64,000 bases of DNA from NCBI RefSeq assembly GCF_014203355.1, contig NZ_JACHIR010000001.1:6946038-7010037 (forward strand). The letters run 5' to 3'. This document shows, piece by piece, positions 17,988-25,803 of the stretch. Under the pieces are notes generated by a model. That model was not told the origin of the DNA and ran no database searches. It saw nothing but the letters and a program-made list of their open reading frames with translations. Source of the stretch: Kutzneria kofuensis. Lineage in GTDB: Bacteria > Actinomycetota > Actinomycetes > Mycobacteriales > Pseudonocardiaceae. Positions within the stretch are counted from its first letter, which is position 1, and every line of letters begins with the position of its first letter. Made by a program: the position numbers and the translations under genes.

Positions 17988-18938
17988 ATGCGGCGCATCG
18001 CGTTGCTGGCGGCAGTGCTCGTCGCCCTCACCGGCTGTAGCGCGCTCAACGGTGCGGAGGAGCCGCCGCAGGGCAATGGGGAGACGGTGGTGCGCGTCGG
18101 CGTCATGCAGGTGATCGACACCGCCCCGTTCTACCTGGCCTTGAGCAAGGGTTACTTCCGCGACGAGGGCCTGACGGTCAAGATCACGCCGACCAAGAGC
18201 GGCACCGACAGCCTGCCGCTGCTCGCCGGCAACCACATCGACATCGGCTTCGGCAACTGGGCCACCCTGTTCCAGGCGCAGGCCAACGGCACCGGCGACT
18301 ACCGCGTCCTGGCCGATGGATCGCAGGGCGCGCCGCACGTGCAGATCGTCGCCACCCGCCCCGATTCCGGCATCCGCACCCCGCAAGATCTCGCCGGACG
18401 CACGGTCAGCAGCAACGCCCCCAACGACATCCCGCTGCTCGCGCTCAAGGCCATCCTCCAGGCCGACGGTGTCGATCCGAGCACCGTCAAGACGCCCATC
18501 GTGCACCATGCCGACACCCCTGCCGCCTTGGCCGGCAAGGAAGTCGACGCCGCGTTGCAGCTGGAGCCGTTCATCACCATCGCCCGCCGGCAGACCGGCG
18601 CCGTCCCCGTCGTCGACCTCTACGGCCCCGGCCCCGCGCATGATCTCCCCATCGCCGGCTACTTCGCCCTGTCCAGGTTCACCCAACAGAACCCGCGCGC
18701 CGCCACCTCTTTCCGTCACGCCATCGAACGCGGCGCCGCCGACGCACACGATGTCGCTGCCGTGCAACAAATCCTGCCGACCTTCGTCGGCGGCGTGACT
18801 CCCGACATCGCCAAGGAGGTGGCCATCCCGGTGTTCCCGACCTCCGTGTCGCGGGATCGGCTGCAACGGGTCGCCGACCTGATGCTGACCTACGGCCAGC
18901 TCAAAGCGAAGCTGGACGTGGGGCAACTCGTCCAGTGA
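17988..18938 (+). CDS. ABC transporter substrate-binding lipoprotein (SsuA/THI5-like)
   Basis: 316 aa. A lipoprotein signal peptide with lipobox LTGC (Cys at about residue 17) precedes an NMT1/THI5/SsuA-type fold (VGVMQVIDTAPFYLALSKGYF; DGLTVKITPTKSG-like start; NHIDIGFGNW). Such proteins bind sulfonates, nitrate, taurine or pyrimidine precursors. No permease or ATPase gene is adjacent, so it is an orphan receptor. GGAG lies directly upstream of the start, and the stop overlaps the GNAT gene by 4 nt (GTGA). Confidence 0.88.
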   Translation: MRRIALLAAVLVALTGCSALNGAEEPPQGNGETVVRVGVMQVIDTAPFYLALSKGYFRDEGLTVKITPTKSGTDSLPLLAGNHIDIGFGNWATLFQAQANGTGDYRVLADGSQGAPHVQIVATRPDSGIRTPQDLAGRTVSSNAPNDIPLLALKAILQADGVDPSTVKTPIVHHADTPAALAGKEVDAALQLEPFITIARRQTGAVPVVDLYGPGPAHDLPIAGYFALSRFTQQNPRAATSFRHAIERGAADAHDVAAVQQILPTFVGGVTPDIAKEVAIPVFPTSVSRDRLQRVADLMLTYGQLKAKLDVGQLVQ

Positions 18939-19387
18939 CGGGCTCACCGCCTAGGGTGCCGGTTGTGGACGAGTTCGTGATCGGTCCGGAATCCGACGTG
19001 CCGCTGGAGGACCTGCTCGACCTCTACGGAGCGGTGGGCTGGACGGCGTACACGGACAAGCCGGAGCTGCTGCGGAGAGGGGTGGCGGGGTCGTCCTACG
19101 TGGTCACGGCGAGGCTGGGCGGAAGGCTCCTGGGCCTGGCCAGGGCGATCTCGGATGATGCGACCATCTGTTATCTGCAGGACGTGCTGGTGCACCCGGA
19201 AGCACAGCGCCGGGGCATCGGCCGGCAGCTGCTGACGGCGGTGCTCGACCGGTACCGCGAAACGAGGCAGAAGGTGTTGCTGACCGACGACGAACCGGCG
19301 CAGCGGGCCTTCTACGAAAGCCTCGGATACGGGGAGATCCGCGACTTCGGGCCGGGCACGCTGCGCGCCTTCGTCCGCTTCGGCTAG
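18935..19387 (+). CDS. GNAT family N-acetyltransferase
   Basis: 150 aa from GTG 18935; GTG 18956 and 18965 are in-frame alternatives. The acetyl-CoA-binding motif A is visible as VLVHPEAQRRGIGRQLLTAVL, followed by AFYESLGYGE. The substrate is unknown. It is coupled to the preceding lipoprotein gene and convergent with the methyltransferase gene, with a 4-nt overlap of the 3' ends. Confidence 0.88.
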   Translation: MTGSPPRVPVVDEFVIGPESDVPLEDLLDLYGAVGWTAYTDKPELLRRGVAGSSYVVTARLGGRLLGLARAISDDATICYLQDVLVHPEAQRRGIGRQLLTAVLDRYRETRQKVLLTDDEPAQRAFYESLGYGEIRDFGPGTLRAFVRFG

Positions 19388-20496
19388 ATGGTCGCCCCGC
19401 GGCGGATGACGTAGGTGTAGCTCTCCCACTCGGAGCCGGCCATGTCGTCGGGGACGGCGGCGACGACGTCGGAACCGCAGTGCGCGAACAGCAGCCGCAC
19501 CAGGTTCTGGTCCATACCGAACATCTCCATGCCGCCGTCGTCACGCCCCTGAGCGGGCGGCTCGGCCGGGCTCTCCTCGGTGGGGGCGACAACCACCGGC
19601 GCCGCAACGGGAGCGGCCACGACCTCGACCGGCACCCGGACCGACGTCCCGCCGGCCTCGGCGAACCAGGAGACGGCCTCCTGCACGAGATCCAGTTCCA
19701 GCACGTACGAACCGGGCTCGTCGGGGGCGGCGACCGGCACCTGCATCTCCACGGACGCACCGGGCGCGATGTCGTGCGGGATGTCGGTGCGGCCGTCGTT
19801 CCAGCGCACGGGCTCCTCGCCGGCGCGCCAGTGGTTGCCCAGCCGGATCAGCTGCCCGGCCGGCCAGACGGCCGAGCTCAGGTTGGTGATCTTGGCGCGC
19901 ACCATGACGGTCTGCCCGGCGCCGACGGTCCCGGGCGCGTCGAGCGGCTCGATGCCGGCACGCATGGCCTCGGCGGCGAGCGAGGTGGGCTTGTTGGGGC
20001 GGGCCGGGATCTGCAGCACCAGCACGCCGCCGGGCCTGGTGACCCGGTGCATCTCGACCAGGCACGCCAGCTGCACGGCCGGCGGCGAGTGCTGGATCGA
20101 GATCAGGCTGACCACCGAGTCGAACGACTCGTCGTCGAACGGCAGCCGGTGCCCGTCGTACGAGGTGAACGACACCCGGTCCGGGAACCGGTTGATCTTC
20201 ACGGCCTCGTCGACCATCGACTGCGCGATGTCCACGCCGACGACGGTGTCGACGTGGGCGGCGAGCCCGTTGCTCAGCCGCCCCGCGCCGCAGCCGAAGT
20301 CGAGCGCGCGGTCGCCGAGCGAGAGCCCGGCGGCCTCGGTCAGCTCGCGGACGCGCTGGATCGGCGCGGCCGCGGTGGCCAGGAACTCGTCGGTGTCCCA
20401 GCCGCCGTGCCGGCGGTCGGGGTCGGTGAGCACGGCCCACCGCGGGTCCACCCGGCCGAGCTTCTCCCACGTCGACTTCAGCCTGTCCAATGCCAT
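19384..20496 (-). CDS. SAM-dependent methyltransferase with C-terminal Ig-like domain
   Basis: 370 aa from ATG 20496. The N-terminal methyltransferase (SAM motif ALDFGCGAGRLSNGLA at about residue 70; motif around FDSVVSLISIQHS) is followed from about residue 205 by a beta-sandwich domain (VRAKITNLSSAVWP, IRLGNHW, SYVLELDLVQEAVSWF). This domain is known from some surface-polysaccharide and glycan-modifying enzymes. The last 60 residues include a low-complexity Pro/Glu linker and a DQNLVRLLFAHCG-type tail. I infer modification of a glycan or lipid-linked substrate. Confidence 0.8.
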   Translation of the reverse strand: MALDRLKSTWEKLGRVDPRWAVLTDPDRRHGGWDTDEFLATAAAPIQRVRELTEAAGLSLGDRALDFGCGAGRLSNGLAAHVDTVVGVDIAQSMVDEAVKINRFPDRVSFTSYDGHRLPFDDESFDSVVSLISIQHSPPAVQLACLVEMHRVTRPGGVLVLQIPARPNKPTSLAAEAMRAGIEPLDAPGTVGAGQTVMVRAKITNLSSAVWPAGQLIRLGNHWRAGEEPVRWNDGRTDIPHDIAPGASVEMQVPVAAPDEPGSYVLELDLVQEAVSWFAEAGGTSVRVPVEVVAAPVAAPVVVAPTEESPAEPPAQGRDDGGMEMFGMDQNLVRLLFAHCGSDVVAAVPDDMAGSEWESYTYVIRRGATI

Positions 20497-20540
20497 GCCG
20501 CAGATGGTATTTCCCCTCGTCCGCGGCATGGCGGGCGGGC

Positions 20541-21059
20541 TCAGCCGGCGATGCAGTCGTGCGGGTCGACGGACTGCACGCTCATGCCGACGACGTGCCC
20601 GTCCCTGACGCCGAACACGTACTGGTTGGCCGGGTTGGACGTCGGCACGGTGTAGGTGTCGACGGTGTTGTGGTGGCCGGGGACCGCGTCCGGGTAGGCC
20701 GCGAGCACCTCGTCCGGCGTGGAGCCGATCTTGATGCCCTCCGGGGTGTGCGCGCCCGGGGCGGTGCCCGGCACCGCGTACACGCCGTACTTGGTGGACA
20801 TGATCAGGACCGGACCGGGCGAGTACGCCCAGTTGTAGCCGCGGCACAGGTCGTTGCCGCCGACCGGGGCGCCGACCTTGCCGGTGGCCTTGGCCTGGGC
20901 GACGCTCATGCCGACCTTGATCGCGCCGAACCCGTTCGGCCCCAGGACCGAGTCGTCCGACGCCGAGGCCGTTCCGGCGGTCACGAGCCCGAAGGTCGCG
21001 ACGCCGAGCAGGGCGGTGGCGCCGACCGCCAGGGCGGCCCGAGCCGGAGTGATGCGCAT
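20541..21059 (-). CDS. Secreted protein of unknown function
   Basis: 172 aa from ATG 21059, with an AAGGA Shine-Dalgarno about 8 nt upstream. A signal peptide (MRITPARAALAVGATALLGVATFGLV, then TAGTASA) precedes a small domain with the pattern GFGAIKVGMSVAQAKATG and GIKIGSTPDEVLAAYP. These repeated 'G-ikvGms-aqa' units are typical of small secreted actinobacterial proteins. One cysteine pair is present (NDLCRGYN and PHDCIAG). No enzymatic motif is seen. Confidence 0.75.
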   Translation of the reverse strand: MRITPARAALAVGATALLGVATFGLVTAGTASASDDSVLGPNGFGAIKVGMSVAQAKATGKVGAPVGGNDLCRGYNWAYSPGPVLIMSTKYGVYAVPGTAPGAHTPEGIKIGSTPDEVLAAYPDAVPGHHNTVDTYTVPTSNPANQYVFGVRDGHVVGMSVQSVDPHDCIAG

Positions 21060-21158
21060 GTCGGTGTCCTTTCCGAACTGATCATCTGCTTGCCCCGACT
21101 CGACGCCGCCAGGGCGGCCCTGGTTGCACCTGGCGCCACAGAAGTCACGCCCGCGGCG

Positions 21159-21762
21159 CGGATCGGGTTGGTCGGGGACGTCCACGTGGGGGTGGGCGGC
21201 CGTGACGTGCCGCTGGGCCCGCGCCGGCGCGGCTGGTGTACCGTCCCGGTACGCGGGGGAGCGAAGTGCCGCCGAGGAGAGCGTCGACGAACGAGCGGCG
21301 GCCGTGGATCGACTCACCCGGCACCATCTTCTGGCCGTGGGCGACGGCATTGGTGTGGCTCAACGGCGAACGGGCCAACCTGGTCGCCGCCGCAGTGCAC
21401 GGACCACGGCCGACATCGTTGCTTGGCCTGCGCAAAGTTGCCGCGGACCTCGTCGATCAGCCCGAGGTTGATGAACGCCGACGCCTCGGTCTCCGTCCTC
21501 AGTGGACGCTTTCAACCCGGCCCTGGCCACGGCGAACCAGTCCGTGAACTCTCGATGTTGGTAGAAGTATCCGCGCAGCGCGTCCGCCAGCAACGGCGAG
21601 GCCGAGACCCTCGCCCTGCGCGCCCGCATCCTCTGCGGCGCCGGCCGCTACCCCGAGGCCGTCGCGGACGCCCGCCTCGCCCTGGCCGCCGCGACCCACG
21701 ACCGGGGCCTGGCCGCCGAGGCGGCTGTCGTCTTCGAGGAGACTGGCTACCAACGAGGCTGA
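21159..21762 (+). pseudogene. Decayed SARP/AfsR-type regulator with deletions, frameshifts and an internal inversion
   Basis: Pieces of one BTAD/NB-ARC/TPR regulator lie in order across this otherwise geneless stretch. 21159-21240 (+) encodes the winged-helix start, RIGLVGDVHVGVGGRDVPLG. About 21230-21345, in another frame, encodes SRYAGERSAAEESVDERAAA. 21353-21419 (+) encodes the family hallmark WLNGERANLVAAAVHG. The following LLADALRGYFYQHREFTDW segment and FINLGLIDEVRGNFAQAK lie on the minus strand. 21592-21762 (+) encodes the TPR end, NGEAETLALRARILCGAGR, to a TGA. Most of the BTAD and NB-ARC regions is deleted. It is not functional as read. Confidence 0.75.
21417..21595 (-). other. 179-bp micro-inversion inside the regulator pseudogene
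   Basis: The segment is bounded by inverted 7-mers, CGTTGCT (21417-21423) and AGCAACG (21589-21595). Flipping it in silico joins HGPRPTS directly and in frame to LLADALRGYFYQ, restoring the order expected of an AfsR-like protein. This identifies the segment as an inversion between short inverted repeats, not a separate gene. Confidence 0.75.
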
Positions 21763-21818
21763 TCCAGCCGGAGCGGGCGGCGACCAACGGCCGCCGCCGT
21801 CGGCTCGGTGAGCGGTGC

Positions 21819-22805
21819 CTACAAGGGGTTCCAGCCGTCGGTGCCGGCGAGGTACTTCTGGGGCGTGTAGTCGGCGGCCTGCGAGTCGGCCAACTGCGGG
21901 CGGTTGGAGTTCTTGCCCGCACCCGGGCCGGTGTTGCGGTATTCCAGGAACCGGGCTTTCTTCCACGAGTTCTCGTGCATGTCGATCCAGGGCTGGGAGG
22001 TCTTGACCGTGGCGTTGAGGGTGGACTCGCGGTAGAGGACCTGGGCGTCGGCCCGCCACGGCCGGCCCAGCTGGGTGGTGTTGTCGGTCTTGCCGGTGAC
22101 TGTGCAGCGGTAGAACAGCAGGCCGTACTTCTTGGTGGCCGGGGTGCTGGCGGCGGTGACCGGGCCGCCGGTGGTGCGCTTCTCGTACACGGTGGTGCGG
22201 TCGAAGACCATGGTGCCGCCGCCGAAGATGAAGTCGACGGTGCCCTCGACGTAGGAGTCGGCCATGTAGGCGCGGGCCTTGTCGTTGACCAGGAACGTGT
22301 CCTGGTCGCCGAGCAGGCGGACGTCGCGGAACACCGCGCGGTCGGCGTTGAGCGCCAGCGCCAGCGCCTGCTGCCCGTCGGTGGAGGGCTTCTCGACGTA
22401 GTCGTTGGCGATGGTGAGGTTCGTGGCGGCGAAGTCGCGGCCCTCGACGAACACGCTGGCACTGCCGAACGTGCCGGAGGTGCCGGCGGAGTTGTTGTAG
22501 ACGATCACCACGTTCGAGGGTGACGTGCCCAGTCCCTGCAGCGTGATGGCGGTCTTGTTCGACGGCACATGCACGATCTCGCGGTAGGTGCCCGGCTTGA
22601 TGGTGATCACCGTGCGCGCGGAGCTGTTGGCCGGCGCCGCGTCGACCGCGGCTTGGACGGTGCGGTACAGGCCGGTGCCGTCGGCCGCCACCGTGGGCTT
22701 GGCCGCCGAGACGGCGGCCGCCGGTGCTGCCGACGCCACGACGGAGCCCACCACTGCGGCGACGGCCATGACGGCGGTCGTGCCCGCCATTCTCTTGTTT
22801 GCCAT
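21819..22805 (-). CDS. Secreted pectinesterase (CE8)
   Basis: 328 aa from ATG 22805, with GGAGAGG upstream. A signal peptide ends near AAPAAAVSA. The CE8 right-handed beta-helix signatures are all present: the oxyanion/acid Asp in GDQDTFL, the nucleophile Asp in VDFIFGGG and the substrate Arg in LGRPW. The enzyme demethylates pectin outside the cell, indicating plant-biomass use. The divergent ECF sigma gene and the three phased palindromes between them suggest regulated expression. Confidence 0.92.
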   Translation of the reverse strand: MANKRMAGTTAVMAVAAVVGSVVASAAPAAAVSAAKPTVAADGTGLYRTVQAAVDAAPANSSARTVITIKPGTYREIVHVPSNKTAITLQGLGTSPSNVVIVYNNSAGTSGTFGSASVFVEGRDFAATNLTIANDYVEKPSTDGQQALALALNADRAVFRDVRLLGDQDTFLVNDKARAYMADSYVEGTVDFIFGGGTMVFDRTTVYEKRTTGGPVTAASTPATKKYGLLFYRCTVTGKTDNTTQLGRPWRADAQVLYRESTLNATVKTSQPWIDMHENSWKKARFLEYRNTGPGAGKNSNRPQLADSQAADYTPQKYLAGTDGWNPL

Positions 22806-22905
22806 CGGACCTCTCCTCGAACGACTGTGACATCGGACGGCCACCCCGTGTGGACGTCCACAGACACAGACCGGCTGTCGCGCCGCGCGATAACAGGAAT
22901 TGGCC

Positions 22906-22969
22906 GTCGAATTAATTTCGACGGGCCGTGTCGAAATTGGTTCGACTGGCCGTGTCGAACGAATTCGAG
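22906..22969. promoter_or_regulatory. Three palindromic operators in exact 24-bp phase
   Basis: GTCGAATTAATTTCGAC (22906-22922), GTCGAAATTGGTTCGAC (22930-22946) and GTCGAACGAATTCGAG (22954-22969) begin exactly 24 bp apart. Each has GTCGAA and TTCGA half-sites, and copies 2 and 3 are both preceded by GGCCGT (copy 1 by TGGCC). They lie in the 227-bp gap between the divergent pectinesterase and sigma factor genes. I infer a cooperative operator array for an unidentified regulator. Confidence 0.65.
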
Positions 22970-23032
22970 GCGCTTTGCGCTGCGGTACGGGCTGTGTAAG
23001 CCTCAGAGGGGCGATCGAGCGGGCGCGGGAAG

Positions 23033-23938
23033 ATGGGGGACCGCAACGTGAGGACGACGGCTGACGTCGCGTTGATCCAGGCCGCTGCGTCCGGTGACCC
23101 GCGGGCCCGAGAAGAATTGGTCGCCCTGTGTCTCCCACTGGTCCACAACCTCGTCCGAAGGGCCCTGTCGGACGATCCCGAAGCGGATGACGTGGTGCAG
23201 GAGACGATGCTTCGGGCCATTCGCGGTCTGTCGGGATTGAAGAATCCCGAACGATTCCGTGCCTGGCTGGTCACCACCGCGATTCGCCAGGTACGCGACC
23301 GCGCGCGGGAACGGCGGGCGCGGTCGCTACGCCTGCTGCCGCTGGAGGTGCTCGACGAGACGGCCGACCCGGCGCTGTCGGTGGCCGAGGACGCGGTCGA
23401 CCGGGTCGAGCGCGAGCAGGAACGCCGCGACATGCTCGCCGCCACGCGGTGGCTCACCCCCGACCAGCAGCAGGTGTTGGCCCTGTGGTGGCAGGAGGTC
23501 AACGGAGAACTCACCCGAGCCGAAGTGGCGCAGGCACTGTCCTTGAGCCCGCAGCACACCGCCGTACGGGTGCAACGGATGCGGGAACGGCTGCTGCTGG
23601 CCCGCATGGTGCTGCACGCGTGGCGCGCCGTCCCCCGCTGCCCCGACCTGGCGGAGACGGGGCGGGGTTGGGCGGGCACGGCGGAGAGCAAGTGGTTCAA
23701 GCGGCTGGCACGGCACGTGCATGGCTGCCCGGTGTGCGGCGCTGTCGGCGCACCGCGAGTCCCCTCCGACCATCTGGTCGTGACGATCGGCGTGCTCGCC
23801 GCGACCCCGTGCGTCACCCAGGCCTCTCCGGAGGCGAGTTCTCGGGCCGGCCCACCTCGTCGGTCGGCTCTGATCGTTCGGGGAAACCCGCGTGAACGTG
23901 TCGCCGCGCACGTTCACCTGGCGCCCGCGCCCGGCTAA
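23033..23938 (+). CDS. ECF-type sigma-70 factor with short C-terminal extension
   Basis: 301 aa. Region 2 (DPEADDVVQETMLRAIRGL, then FRAWLVTTAIRQVRDRAR) and region 4 (LTPDQQQVLALWWQEV and RAEVAQALSLSPQHTAVRVQ) are clear, so it should direct RNA polymerase to specific promoters. After about residue 195 an HVHGCPVCG zinc-finger-like motif appears. In related actinobacterial sigma factors this leads into a long membrane or carbohydrate-binding tail, but here the protein ends about 70 residues later in low-complexity sequence. It may therefore be truncated or frameshifted at the 3' end. Confidence 0.85.
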   Translation: MGDRNVRTTADVALIQAAASGDPRAREELVALCLPLVHNLVRRALSDDPEADDVVQETMLRAIRGLSGLKNPERFRAWLVTTAIRQVRDRARERRARSLRLLPLEVLDETADPALSVAEDAVDRVEREQERRDMLAATRWLTPDQQQVLALWWQEVNGELTRAEVAQALSLSPQHTAVRVQRMRERLLLARMVLHAWRAVPRCPDLAETGRGWAGTAESKWFKRLARHVHGCPVCGAVGAPRVPSDHLVVTIGVLAATPCVTQASPEASSRAGPPRRSALIVRGNPRERVAAHVHLAPAPG

Positions 23939-23939
23939 C

Positions 23940-23955
23940 ATTGGTCTGAACCATT
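23940..23955. promoter_or_regulatory. DasR-like (dre) operator before nagB
   Basis: ATTGGTCTGAACCATT matches 12 of 16 positions of the dre consensus and is itself a near-palindrome (TGGTC..AACCA). It ends 23 nt before the nagB start. nagB is a classical DasR target in actinomycetes. Confidence 0.7.
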
Positions 23956-23978
23956 GAATCGAGGCGTCGGGGGCCCAG

Positions 23979-24758
23979 ATGGAGATCGTGATCGTGCCGG
24001 ACGCGACGGCGCAGGGTGAGCTGGCCGCCGGCGCCATCGCCGACCTGGTCGGACGCAAGCCCGACGCGCTGATCGGCGTCGCGACCGGCTCCACCCCGCT
24101 CCCCGTCTACCAGGCGCTGCAGCGCCGCAAGGCCGAGGGCCTGGACCTCGACCGGGCGCGGATCTGCCAGCTCGACGAGTACGTGGGCCTGCCCGCCGGC
24201 CACCCCGAGTCCTACCGGGAGGTCGTCCGCCGCGAGGTCCTGGACCGGCTCGGCATCTCCGACGACCGGTTCATGGGACCGGACGGCTCCGCCGAGGACG
24301 TCGTGCGGGCCTGCGCCGACTACGAGCGGACCCTGGCCGAGGCCGGCGGCGTCGACCTGCAGCTGCTCGGCATCGGCACCGACGGCCACATCGGCTTCAA
24401 CGAGCCGATCTCGTCGTTCGGCTCGCGGACCCGGGTCAAGACGCTGACCCGGCAGACCCGCGTCGACAACGCCCGCTTCTTCGACAGCCTCGACGACGTG
24501 CCGCAGCACGTGCTGACCCAGGGCATCGGCACGATCATGGAAGCTCGGCACCTCATCCTGTTGGCCACTGGCGAGTCCAAGGCCGAGGCCGTCGCCCTCG
24601 CCGTCGAGGGGCCGCTGGCCGCGATCGTGCCGGCCTCCGTGCTGCAGCTGCACCCGCACGCCACCGTCATCCTCGACGAGGCCGCCGCCGGCCAGCTCAA
24701 GCTCGCCGACTACTACCGCTCCACCTACGCCACCAAGCCCGCCTGGCAGGGCATCTGA
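23979..24758 (+). CDS. nagB: Glucosamine-6-phosphate deaminase
   Basis: 259 aa, the usual length. NagB signatures are present: the substrate loop GVATGSTPLPVYQAL, CQLDEYVGLP with the catalytic Asp, and LGIGTDGHIGFNEP containing the active-site His. The enzyme converts glucosamine-6-P to fructose-6-P and ammonia, feeding amino sugars into glycolysis. A DasR-like site lies immediately upstream, and the chitosanase at 7922 would supply substrate. Confidence 0.96.
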   Translation: MEIVIVPDATAQGELAAGAIADLVGRKPDALIGVATGSTPLPVYQALQRRKAEGLDLDRARICQLDEYVGLPAGHPESYREVVRREVLDRLGISDDRFMGPDGSAEDVVRACADYERTLAEAGGVDLQLLGIGTDGHIGFNEPISSFGSRTRVKTLTRQTRVDNARFFDSLDDVPQHVLTQGIGTIMEARHLILLATGESKAEAVALAVEGPLAAIVPASVLQLHPHATVILDEAAAGQLKLADYYRSTYATKPAWQGI

Positions 24759-24779
24759 AACGCGGCGGCGAAGACACGG

Positions 24780-25619
24780 CTAGACGATCGGCGTCGCCGT
24801 GCCGCTGACCGTGACCCGCGGGTCCGCCGGGTTGAGGTCGACGGTGAGCAGGCTGGGCCGGCCCATGTCCTCGCCCTGGCGGATGGTCAGCCGCACCGGC
24901 TCGGTCACCCGGCCGGTGGCGAGCAGGTAGCCGCCGAAGGCCGCGGCCGCCGCGCCGGTGGCGGGGTCCTCGACGACGCCGCCGACGGGGAACGGGTTGC
25001 GGGAGTGCCAGACGGTGTCGCTCTCCGGCCAGACCAGCTGCACGGTGGTCCAGCCGAACCGGGTCATGAGCGTGGCGAGCCGGTCGAAGTCGTAGTTGAG
25101 CGACGCGAGGCGCTCCCGCGAGGACAGCACGAGAACGAGGTGGTGGTTGCCGGCGAAGGCGACATGGGGCACGTGCTGGCTGTCGAGGTCCGCTGTGGAC
25201 CAGCCGAGCGCGACCAGGGTGTCGGCGATCTCCTCGGGGGTGGCCTCCCGGGACGAGGTGGGCACGCTGGTCAGGCTGGCGCGGGTGAGGCCGTCGTCAC
25301 CGCGCGTCGTGGTGACGGGGATCTCACCGGCCGGCGTGTGGAACAGCAACTCCCCGTGACCGTCCCGTTGCGCCAGCGCGACCGCGGTGGCGATGGTGGC
25401 GTGGCCGCAGAACGCGACCTCGGCCAGCGGGCTGAAGTAGCGCACCCGGTACCCGTCGTCGGCCCGCGTGACGAACGCCGTTTCCGAGTAGCCCACCTCG
25501 GCGGCGATCTTCTGCTGGTCGGCGTCGTCCAGGCCGGTGGCGTCCAGCACGACGCCGGCGGGGTTGCCGCCGTCGGGCGTGGTGGTGAACGCCGCGTAGC
25601 GCAGCACGTCAGTGGTCAT
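24780..25619 (-). CDS. PhzF family isomerase/epimerase-like protein
   Basis: 279 aa from ATG 25619; ATG 25628 is in frame, but its purine-rich stretch would be only 3 nt away. PhzF-fold signatures are GNPAGVVLDA, the catalytic-Glu segment VGYSETAFV and FCGHATIATAVAL, with the mirrored GAAAAAFGGYLL in the second lobe. The family includes phenazine isomerases and proteins of unknown substrate. No other phenazine gene is nearby, so that pathway is not implied. It is convergent with nagB (21-nt gap). Confidence 0.88.
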   Translation of the reverse strand: MTTDVLRYAAFTTTPDGGNPAGVVLDATGLDDADQQKIAAEVGYSETAFVTRADDGYRVRYFSPLAEVAFCGHATIATAVALAQRDGHGELLFHTPAGEIPVTTTRGDDGLTRASLTSVPTSSREATPEEIADTLVALGWSTADLDSQHVPHVAFAGNHHLVLVLSSRERLASLNYDFDRLATLMTRFGWTTVQLVWPESDTVWHSRNPFPVGGVVEDPATGAAAAAFGGYLLATGRVTEPVRLTIRQGEDMGRPSLLTVDLNPADPRVTVSGTATPIV

Positions 25620-25632
25620 GCCGTCCATTGTC

Positions 25633-25648
25633 CCTTATCTAGACCAAT
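25633..25648. promoter_or_regulatory. Half-conserved DasR-like site upstream of the PhzF-family gene
   Basis: CCTTATCTAGACCAAT matches 12 of 16 dre positions, and the core-plus-right-half TCTAGACCA is exact. It lies 13 nt above the chosen start of the PhzF-family gene. Its function is inferred only from similarity and from the nearby nagB site. Confidence 0.45.
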
Positions 25649-25803
25649 CGGGGCCGTTAATGCCCCGTCACCCTGCGCCAACCAGGTGAGGAGGACCACA
25701 CCCAGGGGCAGACATGTGGGGCCTGCTCAGCGATTCGGGTAGCGCTGGACGACCGCACGATCGATAGTCGACATGCGGATGAGCTGGGAAGGGGTGACCG
25801 CCG

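Noticed and set aside
21360-21629. Independent small minus-strand gene
   Set aside because: The readable part is the inverted piece of the regulator pseudogene, broken by a frameshift.
22906-22969. CRISPR array
   Set aside because: The repeats are palindromic, 24 bp apart with near-identical spacers and only three copies, with no cas genes; an operator array explains them better.
24780-25619. Phenazine biosynthesis cluster
   Set aside because: Only a PhzF-family gene is present; the family is mostly non-phenazine and no phzA-G neighbours exist.
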